Source: an uncultured Bacteroidota bacterium (lineage in GTDB: Bacteria; Bacteroidota; Bacteroidia; Bacteroidales; UBA12077). From it: a DNA stretch of 52,421 nucleotides. The stretch spans positions 1 to 52,421 of the forward strand of contig CAJXLK010000034.1 of NCBI GenBank assembly GCA_913055635.1, read 5' to 3'. Positions 43,208-52,317 of this stretch are shown here, piece after piece. Position 1 is the first letter of the stretch. Each line of letters opens with the position of its first letter. The position numbers and the translations under genes are program-made. Below the pieces are notes generated by a model. It was not told the origin of the DNA. It saw only the letters and a program-made list of their open reading frames with translations, and did no database searches.

Positions 43208-45475
43208 ATGGAAAATATTTATCTGATCATTGTAGTCGTTCTCTTCGCCCTGGCGATATCTGATTTGATTGTTGGGGTAAGCAATGACGCGGTGAACTTT
43301 TTAAACTCTTCGATTGGTTCAAAGGCAGCCCCCCGGTATATCATCATGATCATCGCCAGTGCCGGGATTGTAGTGGGCACGACTTTCTCCAGCGGCATGA
43401 TGGAAGTAGCCCGCAAAGGCATCTTTCACCCCGATTTATTTTACTTTTCAGAAATCATGATGATCTTTTTGGCGGTCATGCTCACCGACCTCTTGCTGTT
43501 GGACCTTTACAACACCTTTGCCCTGCCTACTTCCACCACGGTATCGATTGTATTTGAGCTGCTGGGGGCAGCAGTGGCAGTATCCCTGATCAAATTGGGC
43601 ACCGATGCAGAAACGGCCGGATCATTGGGGGAATACATCAACTCAACCAAGGCGCTGGCCATTATCTCGGGCATTCTGCTTTCGGTGATTGTGGCTTTTA
43701 TCATCGGGGCGATTGTCCAATTCTTTGTCCGGGTGATTTTTTCGTTCCAGTACAAAAAATACCTACGTTACTTCGGAGCCATTTGGGGCGGTCTGGCCAT
43801 CACGGCCATTACCTATTTCATCGTGATCAAAGGGGCCAAAGGCTCCTCGCTGATTACCGAAAACGGACTAACCTGGATCAAAGACAATACGGCAGCCATT
43901 CTGCTGGTCAGTTTTGTAGGATGGAGCCTGATTCTGCAGGTGCTTTACTGGTATTCAAAGGTGAATGTTTTCCGCGGGATTGTTTTGGTCGGCACCTTTG
44001 CCCTGGCCATGGCATTTGCCGGGAACGACCTGGTCAATTTCATCGGCGTGCCGGTAGCGGGTTTAAAATCCTACCAGGATTATGCCGCCTCGGGTGGGGT
44101 ATCTCCTGACAGCCTGTTAATGGACGGGTTGACCGGAAGCGTCAAGACCAACACCTTCCTGTTGCTGTCGGCCGGGATCATCATGGTGATCACTCTGTAT
44201 TTCTCGCGCAAGGCCCGTTCAGTAACCCAGACCGAAATCAACCTGAGCCGTCAGAGCGAGGGGTATGAACGGTTTGGTTCATCCGGTTTTTCGCGGATTA
44301 TAGTGCGCAAGGTCATTGAATTCAACAACACCATCAAGGCCATTACACCCGATAGTTGGCAGAGAGCCGTCAACAACCGCTTTTCACTGAACGGAGCCAA
44401 TGAAAAGAAAGCGCGCAAGGAAGATAAGGCTTATTTCGACCTGGTGCGGGCTTCGGTAAACCTTACCGTGGCCAGCATCATCATCTCTTTTGCCACCTCC
44501 CTTAAATTGCCCCTCTCCACCACTTATGTCACCTTTATGGTGGCCATGGGTACTTCCCTGGCCGACCGCGCCTGGGGAAGAGAAAGTGCGGTTTATCGCA
44601 TCACCGGTGTGATCACCGTTATTGGCGGCTGGTTTTTCACCGCCCTCATTGCCTTTACCGTAGCCTTCATCGTGGCCAACATCATCACCTACGGGGGCAT
44701 CATCGCCATTGTCGCCATGTTGTTGCTGGCCCTCTTCCTGTTGATCCGCACCCATGCCATCCATAAAAAACGCTCAGAACGCCAGAAAGAAATGGAAGCC
44801 CTCACCGAGGAAGAGATAGAAGAAGGCAACGTGGTGGAAAAATGCACCCGCGAGATCAACAACATGCTCAATAATGTGATCAATATTTTTAGTGAAACCA
44901 TCATCAGCGTTTCCAAAGAAGACCGCAAAAAACTCAAGGAAATCGATAAGAAGGTGGAAAACCTCAACAATGAGGCCAAATCCATCAAGAACAATGTCCA
45001 CTACACCCTGGCCCGCCTGGAAGAAGACGACATTGAAACCGGCCATTTCTATGTCCAGGTCACGGATTATCTCAGGGAAATGGCGCATTCACTGACCTTC
45101 ATTGCCGGGCCCAGTTACGACCACATTGCCAATCAGCATAAAAGCCTCAATGGCAACCAAATAAAAGAGCTGGAGGAACTCAACCGGCAAATTACCCTGC
45201 TTTTTACCAATACCATGCACATCATTGAGAACAATGCGTTTGAACAGGTGTACGATACCGTGGTGAAACAGCAGCAAGAAACCCTTAATCTGATCGATGA
45301 ATACCGGAAAGCCCAAATCAAACGGATCAAGAAGAAGAAAACCAGCACCAAAAACAGCATCCTCTACCTTCAGCTGCTCAACGAAATGAAAAACTTTACC
45401 CTCCACACGGTCAACCTGCTTAAAGCCCAGCGCGACTTTATTACCAACCAGGAGGAAATCGGCCAGGAAACCTGA
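43208..45475 (+). CDS. Pit-family inorganic phosphate transporter with PhoU-like C-terminal domain
   Basis: Inner-membrane low-affinity phosphate permease of 755 residues. The transporter part has about ten membrane helices with the two internal-repeat signatures GVSNDAVNFLNSSIGSKAA and the second-repeat AGNDLVNFIGVPVAG, plus LPTSTTVSIVFELLG and KLPLSTTYVTFMVAMG. After a basic linker (about 530-550) comes a cytoplasmic helical domain of about 200 residues resembling PhoU/DUF47 (LNNVINIFSETIISVSKEDRKKLKE; YVQVTDYLREMAHSLTFIAGPSYDH), a common architecture in Bacteroidota. It stands next to a PhoB-type regulator and has a Pho-box-like repeat upstream, which supports induction under phosphate limitation. 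Confidence 0.93.
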   Translation: MENIYLIIVVVLFALAISDLIVGVSNDAVNFLNSSIGSKAAPRYIIMIIASAGIVVGTTFSSGMMEVARKGIFHPDLFYFSEIMMIFLAVMLTDLLLLDLYNTFALPTSTTVSIVFELLGAAVAVSLIKLGTDAETAGSLGEYINSTKALAIISGILLSVIVAFIIGAIVQFFVRVIFSFQYKKYLRYFGAIWGGLAITAITYFIVIKGAKGSSLITENGLTWIKDNTAAILLVSFVGWSLILQVLYWYSKVNVFRGIVLVGTFALAMAFAGNDLVNFIGVPVAGLKSYQDYAASGGVSPDSLLMDGLTGSVKTNTFLLLSAGIIMVITLYFSRKARSVTQTEINLSRQSEGYERFGSSGFSRIIVRKVIEFNNTIKAITPDSWQRAVNNRFSLNGANEKKARKEDKAYFDLVRASVNLTVASIIISFATSLKLPLSTTYVTFMVAMGTSLADRAWGRESAVYRITGVITVIGGWFFTALIAFTVAFIVANIITYGGIIAIVAMLLLALFLLIRTHAIHKKRSERQKEMEALTEEEIEEGNVVEKCTREINNMLNNVINIFSETIISVSKEDRKKLKEIDKKVENLNNEAKSIKNNVHYTLARLEEDDIETGHFYVQVTDYLREMAHSLTFIAGPSYDHIANQHKSLNGNQIKELEELNRQITLLFTNTMHIIENNAFEQVYDTVVKQQQETLNLIDEYRKAQIKRIKKKKTSTKNSILYLQLLNEMKNFTLHTVNLLKAQRDFITNQEEIGQET

Positions 45476-45546
45476 GCCATCCAGCCAAACCTGGCCCCCT
45501 CCAACCTGGCTGTTAAAACGATAAACCCTGAAAGGGATCCATTCAT

Positions 45547-45580
45547 AAAAAAAGGCTGCCTTTGCGACAGCCTTTTTTTT
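45547..45580. terminator. Bidirectional intrinsic terminator
   Basis: AAAAAAGGCTG ... CAGCCTTTTTTTT hairpin with A- and T-runs on both sides, serving the convergent Pit and response-regulator genes. Confidence 0.92.
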
Positions 45581-45649
45581 ATGGATCGGATGGGTTGAAT
45601 CCTTTCATCGGCGGGTGAATAAGCCTTGTTCTGACAGGGACGGGTTTCA

Positions 45650-46348
45650 TCAATCCACGTATTTATAGCCCACCCCTTTGACGGTTTTAATGTGCTCTCC
45701 CCCAATCTTCTCGCGGAGCTTGCGGATATGTACATCGATGGTGCGATCACCCACCACCACATTTTCTCCCCAAACCCGGGTAAAAATTTCCTCCCGGGTG
45801 AATACTTTATCCGGTTTGGAAATCAACAACAGCAACAGTTCAAATTCCTTTTTGGGCAGAATAAGCTCCTTTTCTCCTTTTCGAACCAAATATTTCTCCT
45901 TATCGATGGTCAAATCCGAGGTCTCAATGATGGCATTCTCCTGGGGTACTTGCTCTTCAGATTTTTCCCGGTATCGCTTTAAAAGGGCTTTGATCCGACT
46001 GTTAAGCACTTTTGGCTTGATGGGCTTGGTGATGTAATCATCCCCCCCGGCTTCAAATCCGGCAATCTGGGAGTAATCCTCTCCGCGGGCCGTTAGAAAG
46101 GCAATAATGGTGTTGTTCAGTTGGGGATATTTGCGGATCTCCTCGCAGGTTTCAATGCCATCCATTTGCGGCATCATCACATCCAGCAAAATGAGATGGG
46201 GATTCACTTCCTTTGCTTTTTCAATGGCATCTCTCCCGTTCTGGGTGGTGTATACTTCGTAACCCGATTTTTTCAGGTTGTAACCAATAAACTCGAGGAC
46301 GTCGGGTTCGTCATCCACAAGCAAAATTCTGTGGGCTTTACTTTCCAT
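45650..46348 (-). CDS. PhoB/OmpR-family response regulator
   Basis: DNA-binding regulator of 232 residues. Receiver domain: acidic pocket LVDDEPD (Asp12, Asp13), phospho-acceptor Asp56 in LILLDVMMPQMDG, conserved Lys108 in DDYITKPIK. The winged-helix output domain (about 130-232) has LPKKEFELLLLLISKP, FTREEIFTRVWGENVVVGDRTIDVHIRKLREKIGG and the wing IKTVKGVGYKYVD. Location beside a phosphate transporter and a likely Pho-type lipoprotein/receptor pair suggests it is the PhoB of this genome. No sensor kinase is adjacent. On the minus strand the -7 box TATTTTTG (46386-46393) is preceded by TTAA repeats at 46417-46444, so the gene may control itself. Confidence 0.88.
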   Translation of the reverse strand: MESKAHRILLVDDEPDVLEFIGYNLKKSGYEVYTTQNGRDAIEKAKEVNPHLILLDVMMPQMDGIETCEEIRKYPQLNNTIIAFLTARGEDYSQIAGFEAGGDDYITKPIKPKVLNSRIKALLKRYREKSEEQVPQENAIIETSDLTIDKEKYLVRKGEKELILPKKEFELLLLLISKPDKVFTREEIFTRVWGENVVVGDRTIDVHIRKLREKIGGEHIKTVKGVGYKYVD

Positions 46349-46385
46349 GTGGCTATGGTTTTAAATCTACTATGACCAAAGTAAA

Positions 46386-46393
46386 CAAAAATA
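46386..46393 (-). promoter_or_regulatory. -7 box of the response-regulator gene
   Basis: Minus strand TATTTTTG, an exact TAnnTTTG match, 38 nt upstream of the ATG and 23 nt past the palindromic repeat region. Confidence 0.6.
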
Positions 46394-46416
46394 TATTAAG
46401 TCCAAGCTAATTTTCC

Positions 46417-46444
46417 TTTAACCCCACTTTAAGTGAAGGTTAAA
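46417..46444. promoter_or_regulatory. Palindromic TTTAACC/GGTTAAA repeat, likely Pho box shared by divergent genes
   Basis: TTTAACC and GGTTAAA flank CACTTTAAGTG, itself an inverted repeat. On the minus strand TTTAACC, CTTAAAG and GTTAAAG lie at an 11-bp period, the Pho-box geometry. It lies between the regulator and the lipoprotein genes. Confidence 0.5.
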
Positions 46445-46468
46445 TCAGTTGAAAAGATTCCAGATTAC

Positions 46469-46497
46469 TTAAAACAACATTAAACGTGAAATAACAC
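46469..46497 (+). promoter_or_regulatory. Triple 11-bp direct repeat upstream of the lipoprotein gene
   Basis: TTAAAAC-AACA-TTAAACG-TGAA-ATAACAC: three 7-mers, each followed by 4 bases. A degenerate -7 (TTCTTTG, 46518-46524) lies 20 nt after it, and the preferred ATG is at 46577. Confidence 0.5.
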
Positions 46498-46576
46498 CCT
46501 CTCATTTCAGATGGGTTTTCTTTGTATCAGCATTTCATCGAAAAACCACATGTTGAATCCAAAAATAGCAAAAACG

Positions 46577-47992
46577 ATGAAAAAAAGTATCTTCAAAATC
46601 AGTGCAGTCTTGCTGTTTTCTTTAATGATCGGCTTCACAGCCTGTGAAGAGGACAGCAGTGACGATCCCACCCCGGAAGAAGAGCCCAAATCAAGTCCAT
46701 TTGGTTGGATGGCTGCTTATGTAGAAGGCGATCACGGTTCGCTGCCTTCTGACTATGAAACCCAACTGAAGGATCATTTTCAGAACAATGGCAACGTGGT
46801 CGATTCGACCGGCATGGTGAGCTTAAACTACGACGACATCCTCAACACCATCATTCCTGCCCAGGGTGAAGCGGGTGATGGCGAGGCCCTCTCCGGCGAC
46901 CATTTCATCGAGAGCGTCTCCTACCAGGGTGCTTTTGAACCTGGAGCTTCCAGCAACTGGGCATCCTGGACCCTGACATACGGTATGGAGGATTACAAAA
47001 ACGGCAGCTACACCTACAACATCACGGATACAGACACCATCTCCTCCAACATCACTTCCGATCAAACCTGGAACAAGGAAACCCTCTATAAGCTGGACGG
47101 TTTCATCTTTGTTACAGAAGGGGCCACCCTGACCATTGAAGCAGGTACCATGATCCAGGGTCTTCCCGGCCAGCAGGAGAATGCCTCAGCCCTGATCGTT
47201 GCCCGCGACGGGATGCTCCATGCTGAAGGCTCGGCCAGCATGCCCATTGTCTTCACCGGTGAAGGCGACACCTACACCGGCACCTCTTACGGTGAAAAAG
47301 TAAGCGGCCTGTGGGGCGGACTGATCGTACTGGGCAGTGCCCCCAACAACAACCCCAGCAATGATTACCGCGTGGAAGGCATCCCCGAGGATGATGCCTA
47401 TCCGGCTCAATATGGTGGCGATGCCGCTGACGACAACTCAGGGGTGTTTAAATACATCTCCATTCGCCACGGTGGCACCAACATTGGCCAGGGCAACGAG
47501 ATCAACGGATTCACCCTTGGCTCTGTTGGAAACGGAACCACCATCGACCAGATCGAGGTGATCTCCAACGTGGACGACGGTGTCGAATGGTTTGGCGGAA
47601 CAGTCAACACCAGGCACCTCTTTGTTGCTTACTGCGGCGACGATGCCTACGACTATGACGAAGGATTCCAGGGGAAAGGCCAGTTCTGGGCAGCCATCCA
47701 GGCCGAAGGCACCGGCGGTCGCCTGGGCGAGCATGACAGCGGCGGCGACGGCGAAGGCTCCGAGCCTTACTCCAAACCGATGATCTACAACGCCACCTAT
47801 GTCGGCAACGGCGGCGACCTGATCACCTTCCGCGATGACGCCGGCGGCACCTATGCCAACTCCATCTTCTACAATACAGGCAGCGGCATAGAGATAGAAT
47901 ACCGCGAAGACAAACACAGCAGCTGGAATCAATTTGCCGATGAAGGCAACCTGGTGATCAAAAACAACATTCTCAAAAACGTTGGAAATTAA
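46577..47992 (+). CDS. Surface lipoprotein with predicted right-handed beta-helix
   Basis: Lipoprotein of 471 residues. Signal peptide KKSIFKISAVLLFSLMIGFTA followed by the lipidated Cys in GFTACEEDSSDD; the acidic residues right after it resemble the surface-export signal of Bacteroidota lipoproteins. The body is Gly/Asp/Asn-rich with repeated short strands (LDGFIFVTEGATLTIEAGTMI, GLWGGLIVLGSAPNNNPS, FKYISIRHGGTNIG, IEVISNVDDGVEWFGGTV), as in parallel beta-helix proteins. The stop is 80 bp before a TonB receptor with a hairpin between, so they form one unit. A role as the receptor's surface partner is likely. The open frame extends upstream to 46511, but that leader is not signal-like. Confidence 0.75.
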   Translation: MKKSIFKISAVLLFSLMIGFTACEEDSSDDPTPEEEPKSSPFGWMAAYVEGDHGSLPSDYETQLKDHFQNNGNVVDSTGMVSLNYDDILNTIIPAQGEAGDGEALSGDHFIESVSYQGAFEPGASSNWASWTLTYGMEDYKNGSYTYNITDTDTISSNITSDQTWNKETLYKLDGFIFVTEGATLTIEAGTMIQGLPGQQENASALIVARDGMLHAEGSASMPIVFTGEGDTYTGTSYGEKVSGLWGGLIVLGSAPNNNPSNDYRVEGIPEDDAYPAQYGGDAADDNSGVFKYISIRHGGTNIGQGNEINGFTLGSVGNGTTIDQIEVISNVDDGVEWFGGTVNTRHLFVAYCGDDAYDYDEGFQGKGQFWAAIQAEGTGGRLGEHDSGGDGEGSEPYSKPMIYNATYVGNGGDLITFRDDAGGTYANSIFYNTGSGIEIEYREDKHSSWNQFADEGNLVIKNNILKNVGN

Positions 47993-48012
47993 TCAGAAAG
48001 CTGTAGAACAAC

Positions 48013-48054
48013 AAAGAGAAGCTGGTGGCTGCAAGGTCACCGGCTTGCTCTTTT
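48013..48054 (+). terminator. Intercistronic hairpin between lipoprotein and TonB receptor genes
   Basis: AAAGAG/CTCTTT, AAGC/GCTT and TGGTG/CACCG stack into about 15 pairs with one bulge, followed by TTTT. It looks like an intrinsic terminator but stands between two genes of one operon, so it probably attenuates or protects the upstream message. Confidence 0.7.
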
Positions 48055-48071
48055 GATGAAAAAACAAGCAA

Positions 48072-50891
48072 ATGATGATGAAAAAAATTGGATTGACCCT
48101 CATCACCCTCTTTTTACTCTCTCAGGGAATGATGGCGCAAAAGGGCACTTTAAGAGGAAAAATCATGGACCGGGAAACCGGGGAGACCCTGATCGGGGCC
48201 ACCGTATCCCTTAAAGACAAACCAGTAGGAACGATCACCGATTTTGACGGCAATTACTCCCTCAAATTGTCGCCGGGTAATTACAGCATCAAGGTCTCCT
48301 ATGTCTCCTACAAAGCCAAAATATTCAACGACATACAAATCAAACCCGGAGAGGTGACCGTACTGAACACCAACCTGGCCAAGGCCAAGACAGAGATCGA
48401 ACAGGTGGTGGTCACAGCCCGGGCCCGGCAAAGAACGGAAAACGCCATGCAGCTTTTGCAAAAGAAATCGGGCCGGGTGATGGACGGCATCTCCTACGAA
48501 AAAATAGCCAAGCTGGGTGATTCGAACGCAGCAGCTGCCCTTCAGCGGGTAACCGGTGTTTCGGTGCAGGACGACAAGTACGTGTTTGTCAGGGGACTGA
48601 GCGACCGCTATACGATGATCACCCTGAACGAGTCCATCATCCCAGCCATGGACCCGGAAAAAAATACGGTGCAGATGGACATCTTTCCCTCCAACATCAT
48701 CGAAAACATTGTGGTCAATAAAACTTTCACCCCCGACATGCCGGGCAACTCCACCGGAGGCCACATAGACATAGAAACAAAAGATTTCCCGGAGAAATTC
48801 ACCTTTGAGTTCTCCACCAAGTTTGGCTACAACCCCCAGGCCAACCTGAATGATGATTTCCTGTCTTACCCGGGCGGAGACACCGATTACCTGGGTTTCG
48901 ACGACGGATCGAGACACATCCCCGGCAGGGCCCAACAGGCTCTAAACACCATGGTGCAGGAAGATCTTGGAGAAGTCACCGAGTTCACCTTCCCCGACCA
49001 GATCACGGGCATCACCGAATCGTTCACTCCCGTAATGGCACCCCGGCAGGATGATTCGTTCCTCGACCACAGCCACAAACTGTCCATAGGCAACCAGGTC
49101 GATTTCCTGGGCAAATCACTGGGATACAATGCTGCCCTGAGCTATTCCCGTGACTTTTCCTATTACAGCGACGGCATCAACGGCACATACGAGGAGAGCG
49201 TCACCCCCTCACCACTTAAGATCATGGACGACAACCAGGGCAAAGAAAAGGTGTTGCTGGCCGGCCTGCTCAACCTGAACCTCAAACTGGACAACAACCA
49301 CAAGATAGGTGCCCGCTACATGCGCAACCAAAGCGGCAACAAAGTAGCCCGCTACCAGGACGGTTACTTTTATTACGAATCCAAACAAAACACGGTGCGA
49401 ACCCTGGGGTGGATAGAGCGGGCTTTCAATTATTACCAGCTGCACGGCAAACACGTTTTCCCCTCCCTGAACAAAACCATCGTGGAATGGCAGTCGTCCT
49501 ATACGGCCATGAGCCAGGACGAACCCGACCTGAGGTTTTTCGAAAACCTTTACCAGCGCGACGACCAAACAGGCGAACCCTATGGGTGGAAAATCAAAAC
49601 CAACGACGTTCCCGTGCGCATCTTCCGCAACATGAAGGAAAACGACCTGAACGCCAAAATAGATGTCACCATCCCCTTCACCCTGTTCGAGAAAAAAGCG
49701 AGCATCCAGACCGGCGGCTCCTATATCATCAAGGAAAGGGATATGGACAACGTACAGTTTAGCCTGAACAGCTACTATACCACATTTCCAGGTGGGGATG
49801 TCCGCGATTATCTGGTCAACAACGTCTACACCGACCAGAATACCACCGGTTACAAATACAAATCGGACCACTCCAGCAACCTGACCAACAGTTACCGGGC
49901 CGAACAATCGATACTGGCCGGGTATGGAATGATCGACATGCCCATCACAGAGCAGTTGCGGCTGGTTACAGGCGCACGGGTGGAAAAATCACAAATCTAC
50001 TCCGAAAACAAGGTGGATGCCGACGACCGCAACTACCGGGAAGGTGAGCTCAACAACACCGATGTGCTGCCCTCTTTCAACCTTACCTACACCCCGGAGG
50101 AAGATATGAACCTGCGGTTGGCCTGGTCCAGGACCCTGGCCCGCCCCAAATTCCAGGAGGTTGGAACCAATTATTACGACTATGCCAGGGGCGCCTACAT
50201 CTACGCCAACCCCGATCTGAAACAAACCGCCATCTCCAATCTGGACCTGCGCTGGGAATATTTCTTCGACCGGGGGGAAAAAGTGGCTGTGACAGGTTTC
50301 TACAAAAACTTCGACAACCCTATTGAGATGCGACTCAAAACAGGCACCCAGAACTATGAGCTGGAGCCCTTCAATTCGGACCAGGCCAACCTGTATGGTC
50401 TGGAAGTGGAATTCGTCAAGGACCTGGACTTTATTCCTTTCATGAAGCATTTCAACGTAGGTGGCAATTTTACCGCCATCAAATCGGTGGTGGAGCTCTC
50501 GCAGGAAACCCTCGAGTACATCCGCCAGAGGGACTCCGACCGCAAGGACACCAGGCCCATGCTGGGACAGGCCCCTTATATCATCAATGCCTTCATGGGC
50601 TACAACAACAAGGAAGAGAGCCTCTCGGCCAACCTGGGGTTCAACATCACCGGTGAAAAGCTCTACCTGATCACCAAAGGCCGGTTGCCCTATGAATACA
50701 AGGAACCCCGACCCATGCTGAATCTCAACATCAGCAAAGGGTTCGCCTCGAATTTTACGGTGGAATTGGCCGTCGACAATATCCTGGACAGCGATTACAA
50801 AATCACCCATCATTTCGACAGCGAAGACCGTTATTCAAGGAGATACTCAGAAGGCAGAACCTACTCGGTGAGTATATCCTACTCACTGTAA
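48072..50891 (+). CDS. TonB-dependent receptor, partner of the beta-helix lipoprotein
   Basis: Outer-membrane receptor of 939 residues. Signal peptide 1-22 (GLTLITLFLLSQGMMAQ), CarboxypepD_reg-like domain (LRGKIMDRETGETLIGATVSL ... VSYVSYKAK), plug domain (about 120-235: SNAAAALQRVTGVSVQDDKYVFVRGLSDRYTMITLNESIIP and DIFPSNIIENIVVNKTFTPD), then the barrel, with conserved LRLAWSRTLARPKFQEVGTNYYDYARG and the end TYSVSISYSL. The start has three successive ATG codons. The signal peptide and neighbouring lipoprotein suggest uptake of a phosphate-linked substrate, but no ligand is identifiable by sequence. Confidence 0.92.
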   Translation: MMMKKIGLTLITLFLLSQGMMAQKGTLRGKIMDRETGETLIGATVSLKDKPVGTITDFDGNYSLKLSPGNYSIKVSYVSYKAKIFNDIQIKPGEVTVLNTNLAKAKTEIEQVVVTARARQRTENAMQLLQKKSGRVMDGISYEKIAKLGDSNAAAALQRVTGVSVQDDKYVFVRGLSDRYTMITLNESIIPAMDPEKNTVQMDIFPSNIIENIVVNKTFTPDMPGNSTGGHIDIETKDFPEKFTFEFSTKFGYNPQANLNDDFLSYPGGDTDYLGFDDGSRHIPGRAQQALNTMVQEDLGEVTEFTFPDQITGITESFTPVMAPRQDDSFLDHSHKLSIGNQVDFLGKSLGYNAALSYSRDFSYYSDGINGTYEESVTPSPLKIMDDNQGKEKVLLAGLLNLNLKLDNNHKIGARYMRNQSGNKVARYQDGYFYYESKQNTVRTLGWIERAFNYYQLHGKHVFPSLNKTIVEWQSSYTAMSQDEPDLRFFENLYQRDDQTGEPYGWKIKTNDVPVRIFRNMKENDLNAKIDVTIPFTLFEKKASIQTGGSYIIKERDMDNVQFSLNSYYTTFPGGDVRDYLVNNVYTDQNTTGYKYKSDHSSNLTNSYRAEQSILAGYGMIDMPITEQLRLVTGARVEKSQIYSENKVDADDRNYREGELNNTDVLPSFNLTYTPEEDMNLRLAWSRTLARPKFQEVGTNYYDYARGAYIYANPDLKQTAISNLDLRWEYFFDRGEKVAVTGFYKNFDNPIEMRLKTGTQNYELEPFNSDQANLYGLEVEFVKDLDFIPFMKHFNVGGNFTAIKSVVELSQETLEYIRQRDSDRKDTRPMLGQAPYIINAFMGYNNKEESLSANLGFNITGEKLYLITKGRLPYEYKEPRPMLNLNISKGFASNFTVELAVDNILDSDYKITHHFDSEDRYSRRYSEGRTYSVSISYSL

Positions 50892-51016
50892 TCGTGAGAT
50901 TTCTTTAATCATGCCTTCTTTTTCAGGACGAAATATAACCTATCAACCGGTTAATGAAATGGATCATTGCCCACATCAAACGAAATTGAAATGGCCATAT
51001 ATAAACCCGATTGGTA

Positions 51017-51058
51017 GTAACATGAACTTAACATTGAAATAACATTTTTTTAATTTTG
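51017..51058 (+). promoter_or_regulatory. Triple 11-bp direct repeat and -7 box upstream of the MORN gene
   Basis: GTAACAT-GAAC-TTAACAT-TGAA-ATAACAT at 51017-51045 is the clearest example of the repeat. The -7 box TAATTTTG follows at 51051-51058, 46 nt before the ATG. Confidence 0.6.
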
Positions 51059-51104
51059 CCGTATTCCTTACCAAGGAGGATCAAGACAAAGTAAATCCAG
51101 CATC

Positions 51105-51578
51105 ATGAAACAAATACACATCATAGCAACGCTTCTGATATTCCTTGTACCACTTCTGGCCAATGCCCAGGAGGTGACCCAAAAAGAAGGTAAATACTAT
51201 ACCGAAGAGGAGGAATTATATACCGGGGTCTACAAAAAACACTACGACAACGGGAACTTAAAAGCCAAAATCAATGTAGAAAACGGGGTTTTAGAGGGGA
51301 GATCCATGTTCTATTACCCGGATGGTTCCAAAAAAGAATTGCGTTCCTATAAAAACGGTAAGATGGATGGAATCTGGAAGACCTGGAACAAAGAGGGGAT
51401 TAAAGTAGCCCGGGCAGTCTATAAAAAAGGCAAAAAGCATGGGAATTGGAAAATATGGGATGACAAGGGCACCCTAAGGTTCAAGATGACTTATAAAGAA
51501 GGAAAAAAAGCGGGAACCTGGTACAATTACAATGCCAAGGGCAAGTTGATTGGCACCCGCGATTACGATGAACATTAA
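51105..51578 (+). CDS. MORN-repeat (YwqK-like) protein, exported
   Basis: 157 residues. Signal peptide KQIHIIATLLIFLVPLLANAQ, then four to five MORN_2-type repeats of about 22 residues (TGVYKKHYDNGNLKAKINVENG, DGIWKTWNKEGIKVARAVYKKG, HGNWKIWDDKGTLRFKMTYKEG). The repeats match proteins often annotated as YwqK antitoxin components, but there is no toxin gene nearby and a signal peptide is present, so antitoxin function is unlikely. A repeat array in the promoter ties it to the presumed phosphate regulon. Confidence 0.75.
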   Translation: MKQIHIIATLLIFLVPLLANAQEVTQKEGKYYTEEEELYTGVYKKHYDNGNLKAKINVENGVLEGRSMFYYPDGSKKELRSYKNGKMDGIWKTWNKEGIKVARAVYKKGKKHGNWKIWDDKGTLRFKMTYKEGKKAGTWYNYNAKGKLIGTRDYDEH

Positions 51579-51596
51579 GAATGGCTCAACCGGGAA

Positions 51597-52283
51597 CTAG
51601 CCCAGTTTCAAAATCAGCCGGGGATTGGGGCACAGTTCCATATACGATGCCTTTTCAGAAGGGGGTGCCACACCGAAAAAATCACCTTCATAGCCCAACA
51701 TATCGGTAATCAATTGAAAATGGAGGTGGGGCGGCCAGTGGCCGTTTTCATCGGAGGCCCCTATCGTGGCAAAATGGGTGCCCTGGGCGATGCGCTGAGC
51801 TTTGGCCAATCCCTTCAAGGAGGCAACCGACAAATGACCATACAGGGTATAAAATTCTATACCTTCCAGTTCATGCTGCAAGATGATGGTCCCCCCATAA
51901 TCGCCAAACCGGTTGTTGTTTTTAAAACTGTGTACTGTGGCGTCCAACGGGGCAAAAACTTTTGTCCCGTGTGGAACCCATACATCCGTTCCCAGGTGGA
52001 CGCTGCGCGGCTCCTTTTCCCCGTCAAACAGTTGACTCCGCCTGTAGATGAAGCGGTCCTCCCCGTAGCCGCCAATGCCTACCCGTGCATATCCGCTGAG
52101 GGCCGATTCGATATATTCAATGAACTGGTGGGTGTCATTTACATCCAGGGATTTAAGATCCTTATTCTCATCGGTAAAATCCATCTCCAGCAGATCTCCC
52201 TCCCGCATGGCCACTTTCATCACCGGGGCTATATAAGATCGATTCTTCTCCAAAATGGATTTTAACTTTTCTGCTTTGCTCAT
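51597..52283 (-). CDS. M23 family (LytM) metallopeptidase
   Basis: 228 residues. The LytM zinc motifs are present: HLGTDVWVPHGTKVFAPLDA (HxxxD) and PPHLHFQL (HxH), with YGHLSVASLKG providing a further active-site His. Such enzymes cut peptide cross-links in peptidoglycan. There is no signal peptide or membrane helix; the first 100 residues (KAEKLKSILEKNRSYIAPVM ...) are not a known domain to me. The motif region resembles the peptidase module sometimes fused to aminotransferases and phosphotransferases in other bacteria, so a non-peptidoglycan role is possible. Confidence 0.85.
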   Translation of the reverse strand: MSKAEKLKSILEKNRSYIAPVMKVAMREGDLLEMDFTDENKDLKSLDVNDTHQFIEYIESALSGYARVGIGGYGEDRFIYRRSQLFDGEKEPRSVHLGTDVWVPHGTKVFAPLDATVHSFKNNNRFGDYGGTIILQHELEGIEFYTLYGHLSVASLKGLAKAQRIAQGTHFATIGASDENGHWPPHLHFQLITDMLGYEGDFFGVAPPSEKASYMELCPNPRLILKLG

Positions 52284-52317
52284 AAAATAAAAGATTGATG
52301 TTGCAGATCAGTTTTTG

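Noticed and set aside
51105-51578. MORN protein as antitoxin of a toxin-antitoxin pair
   Set aside because: It has a signal peptide and no toxin-like gene beside it; the name comes from the repeat family only.
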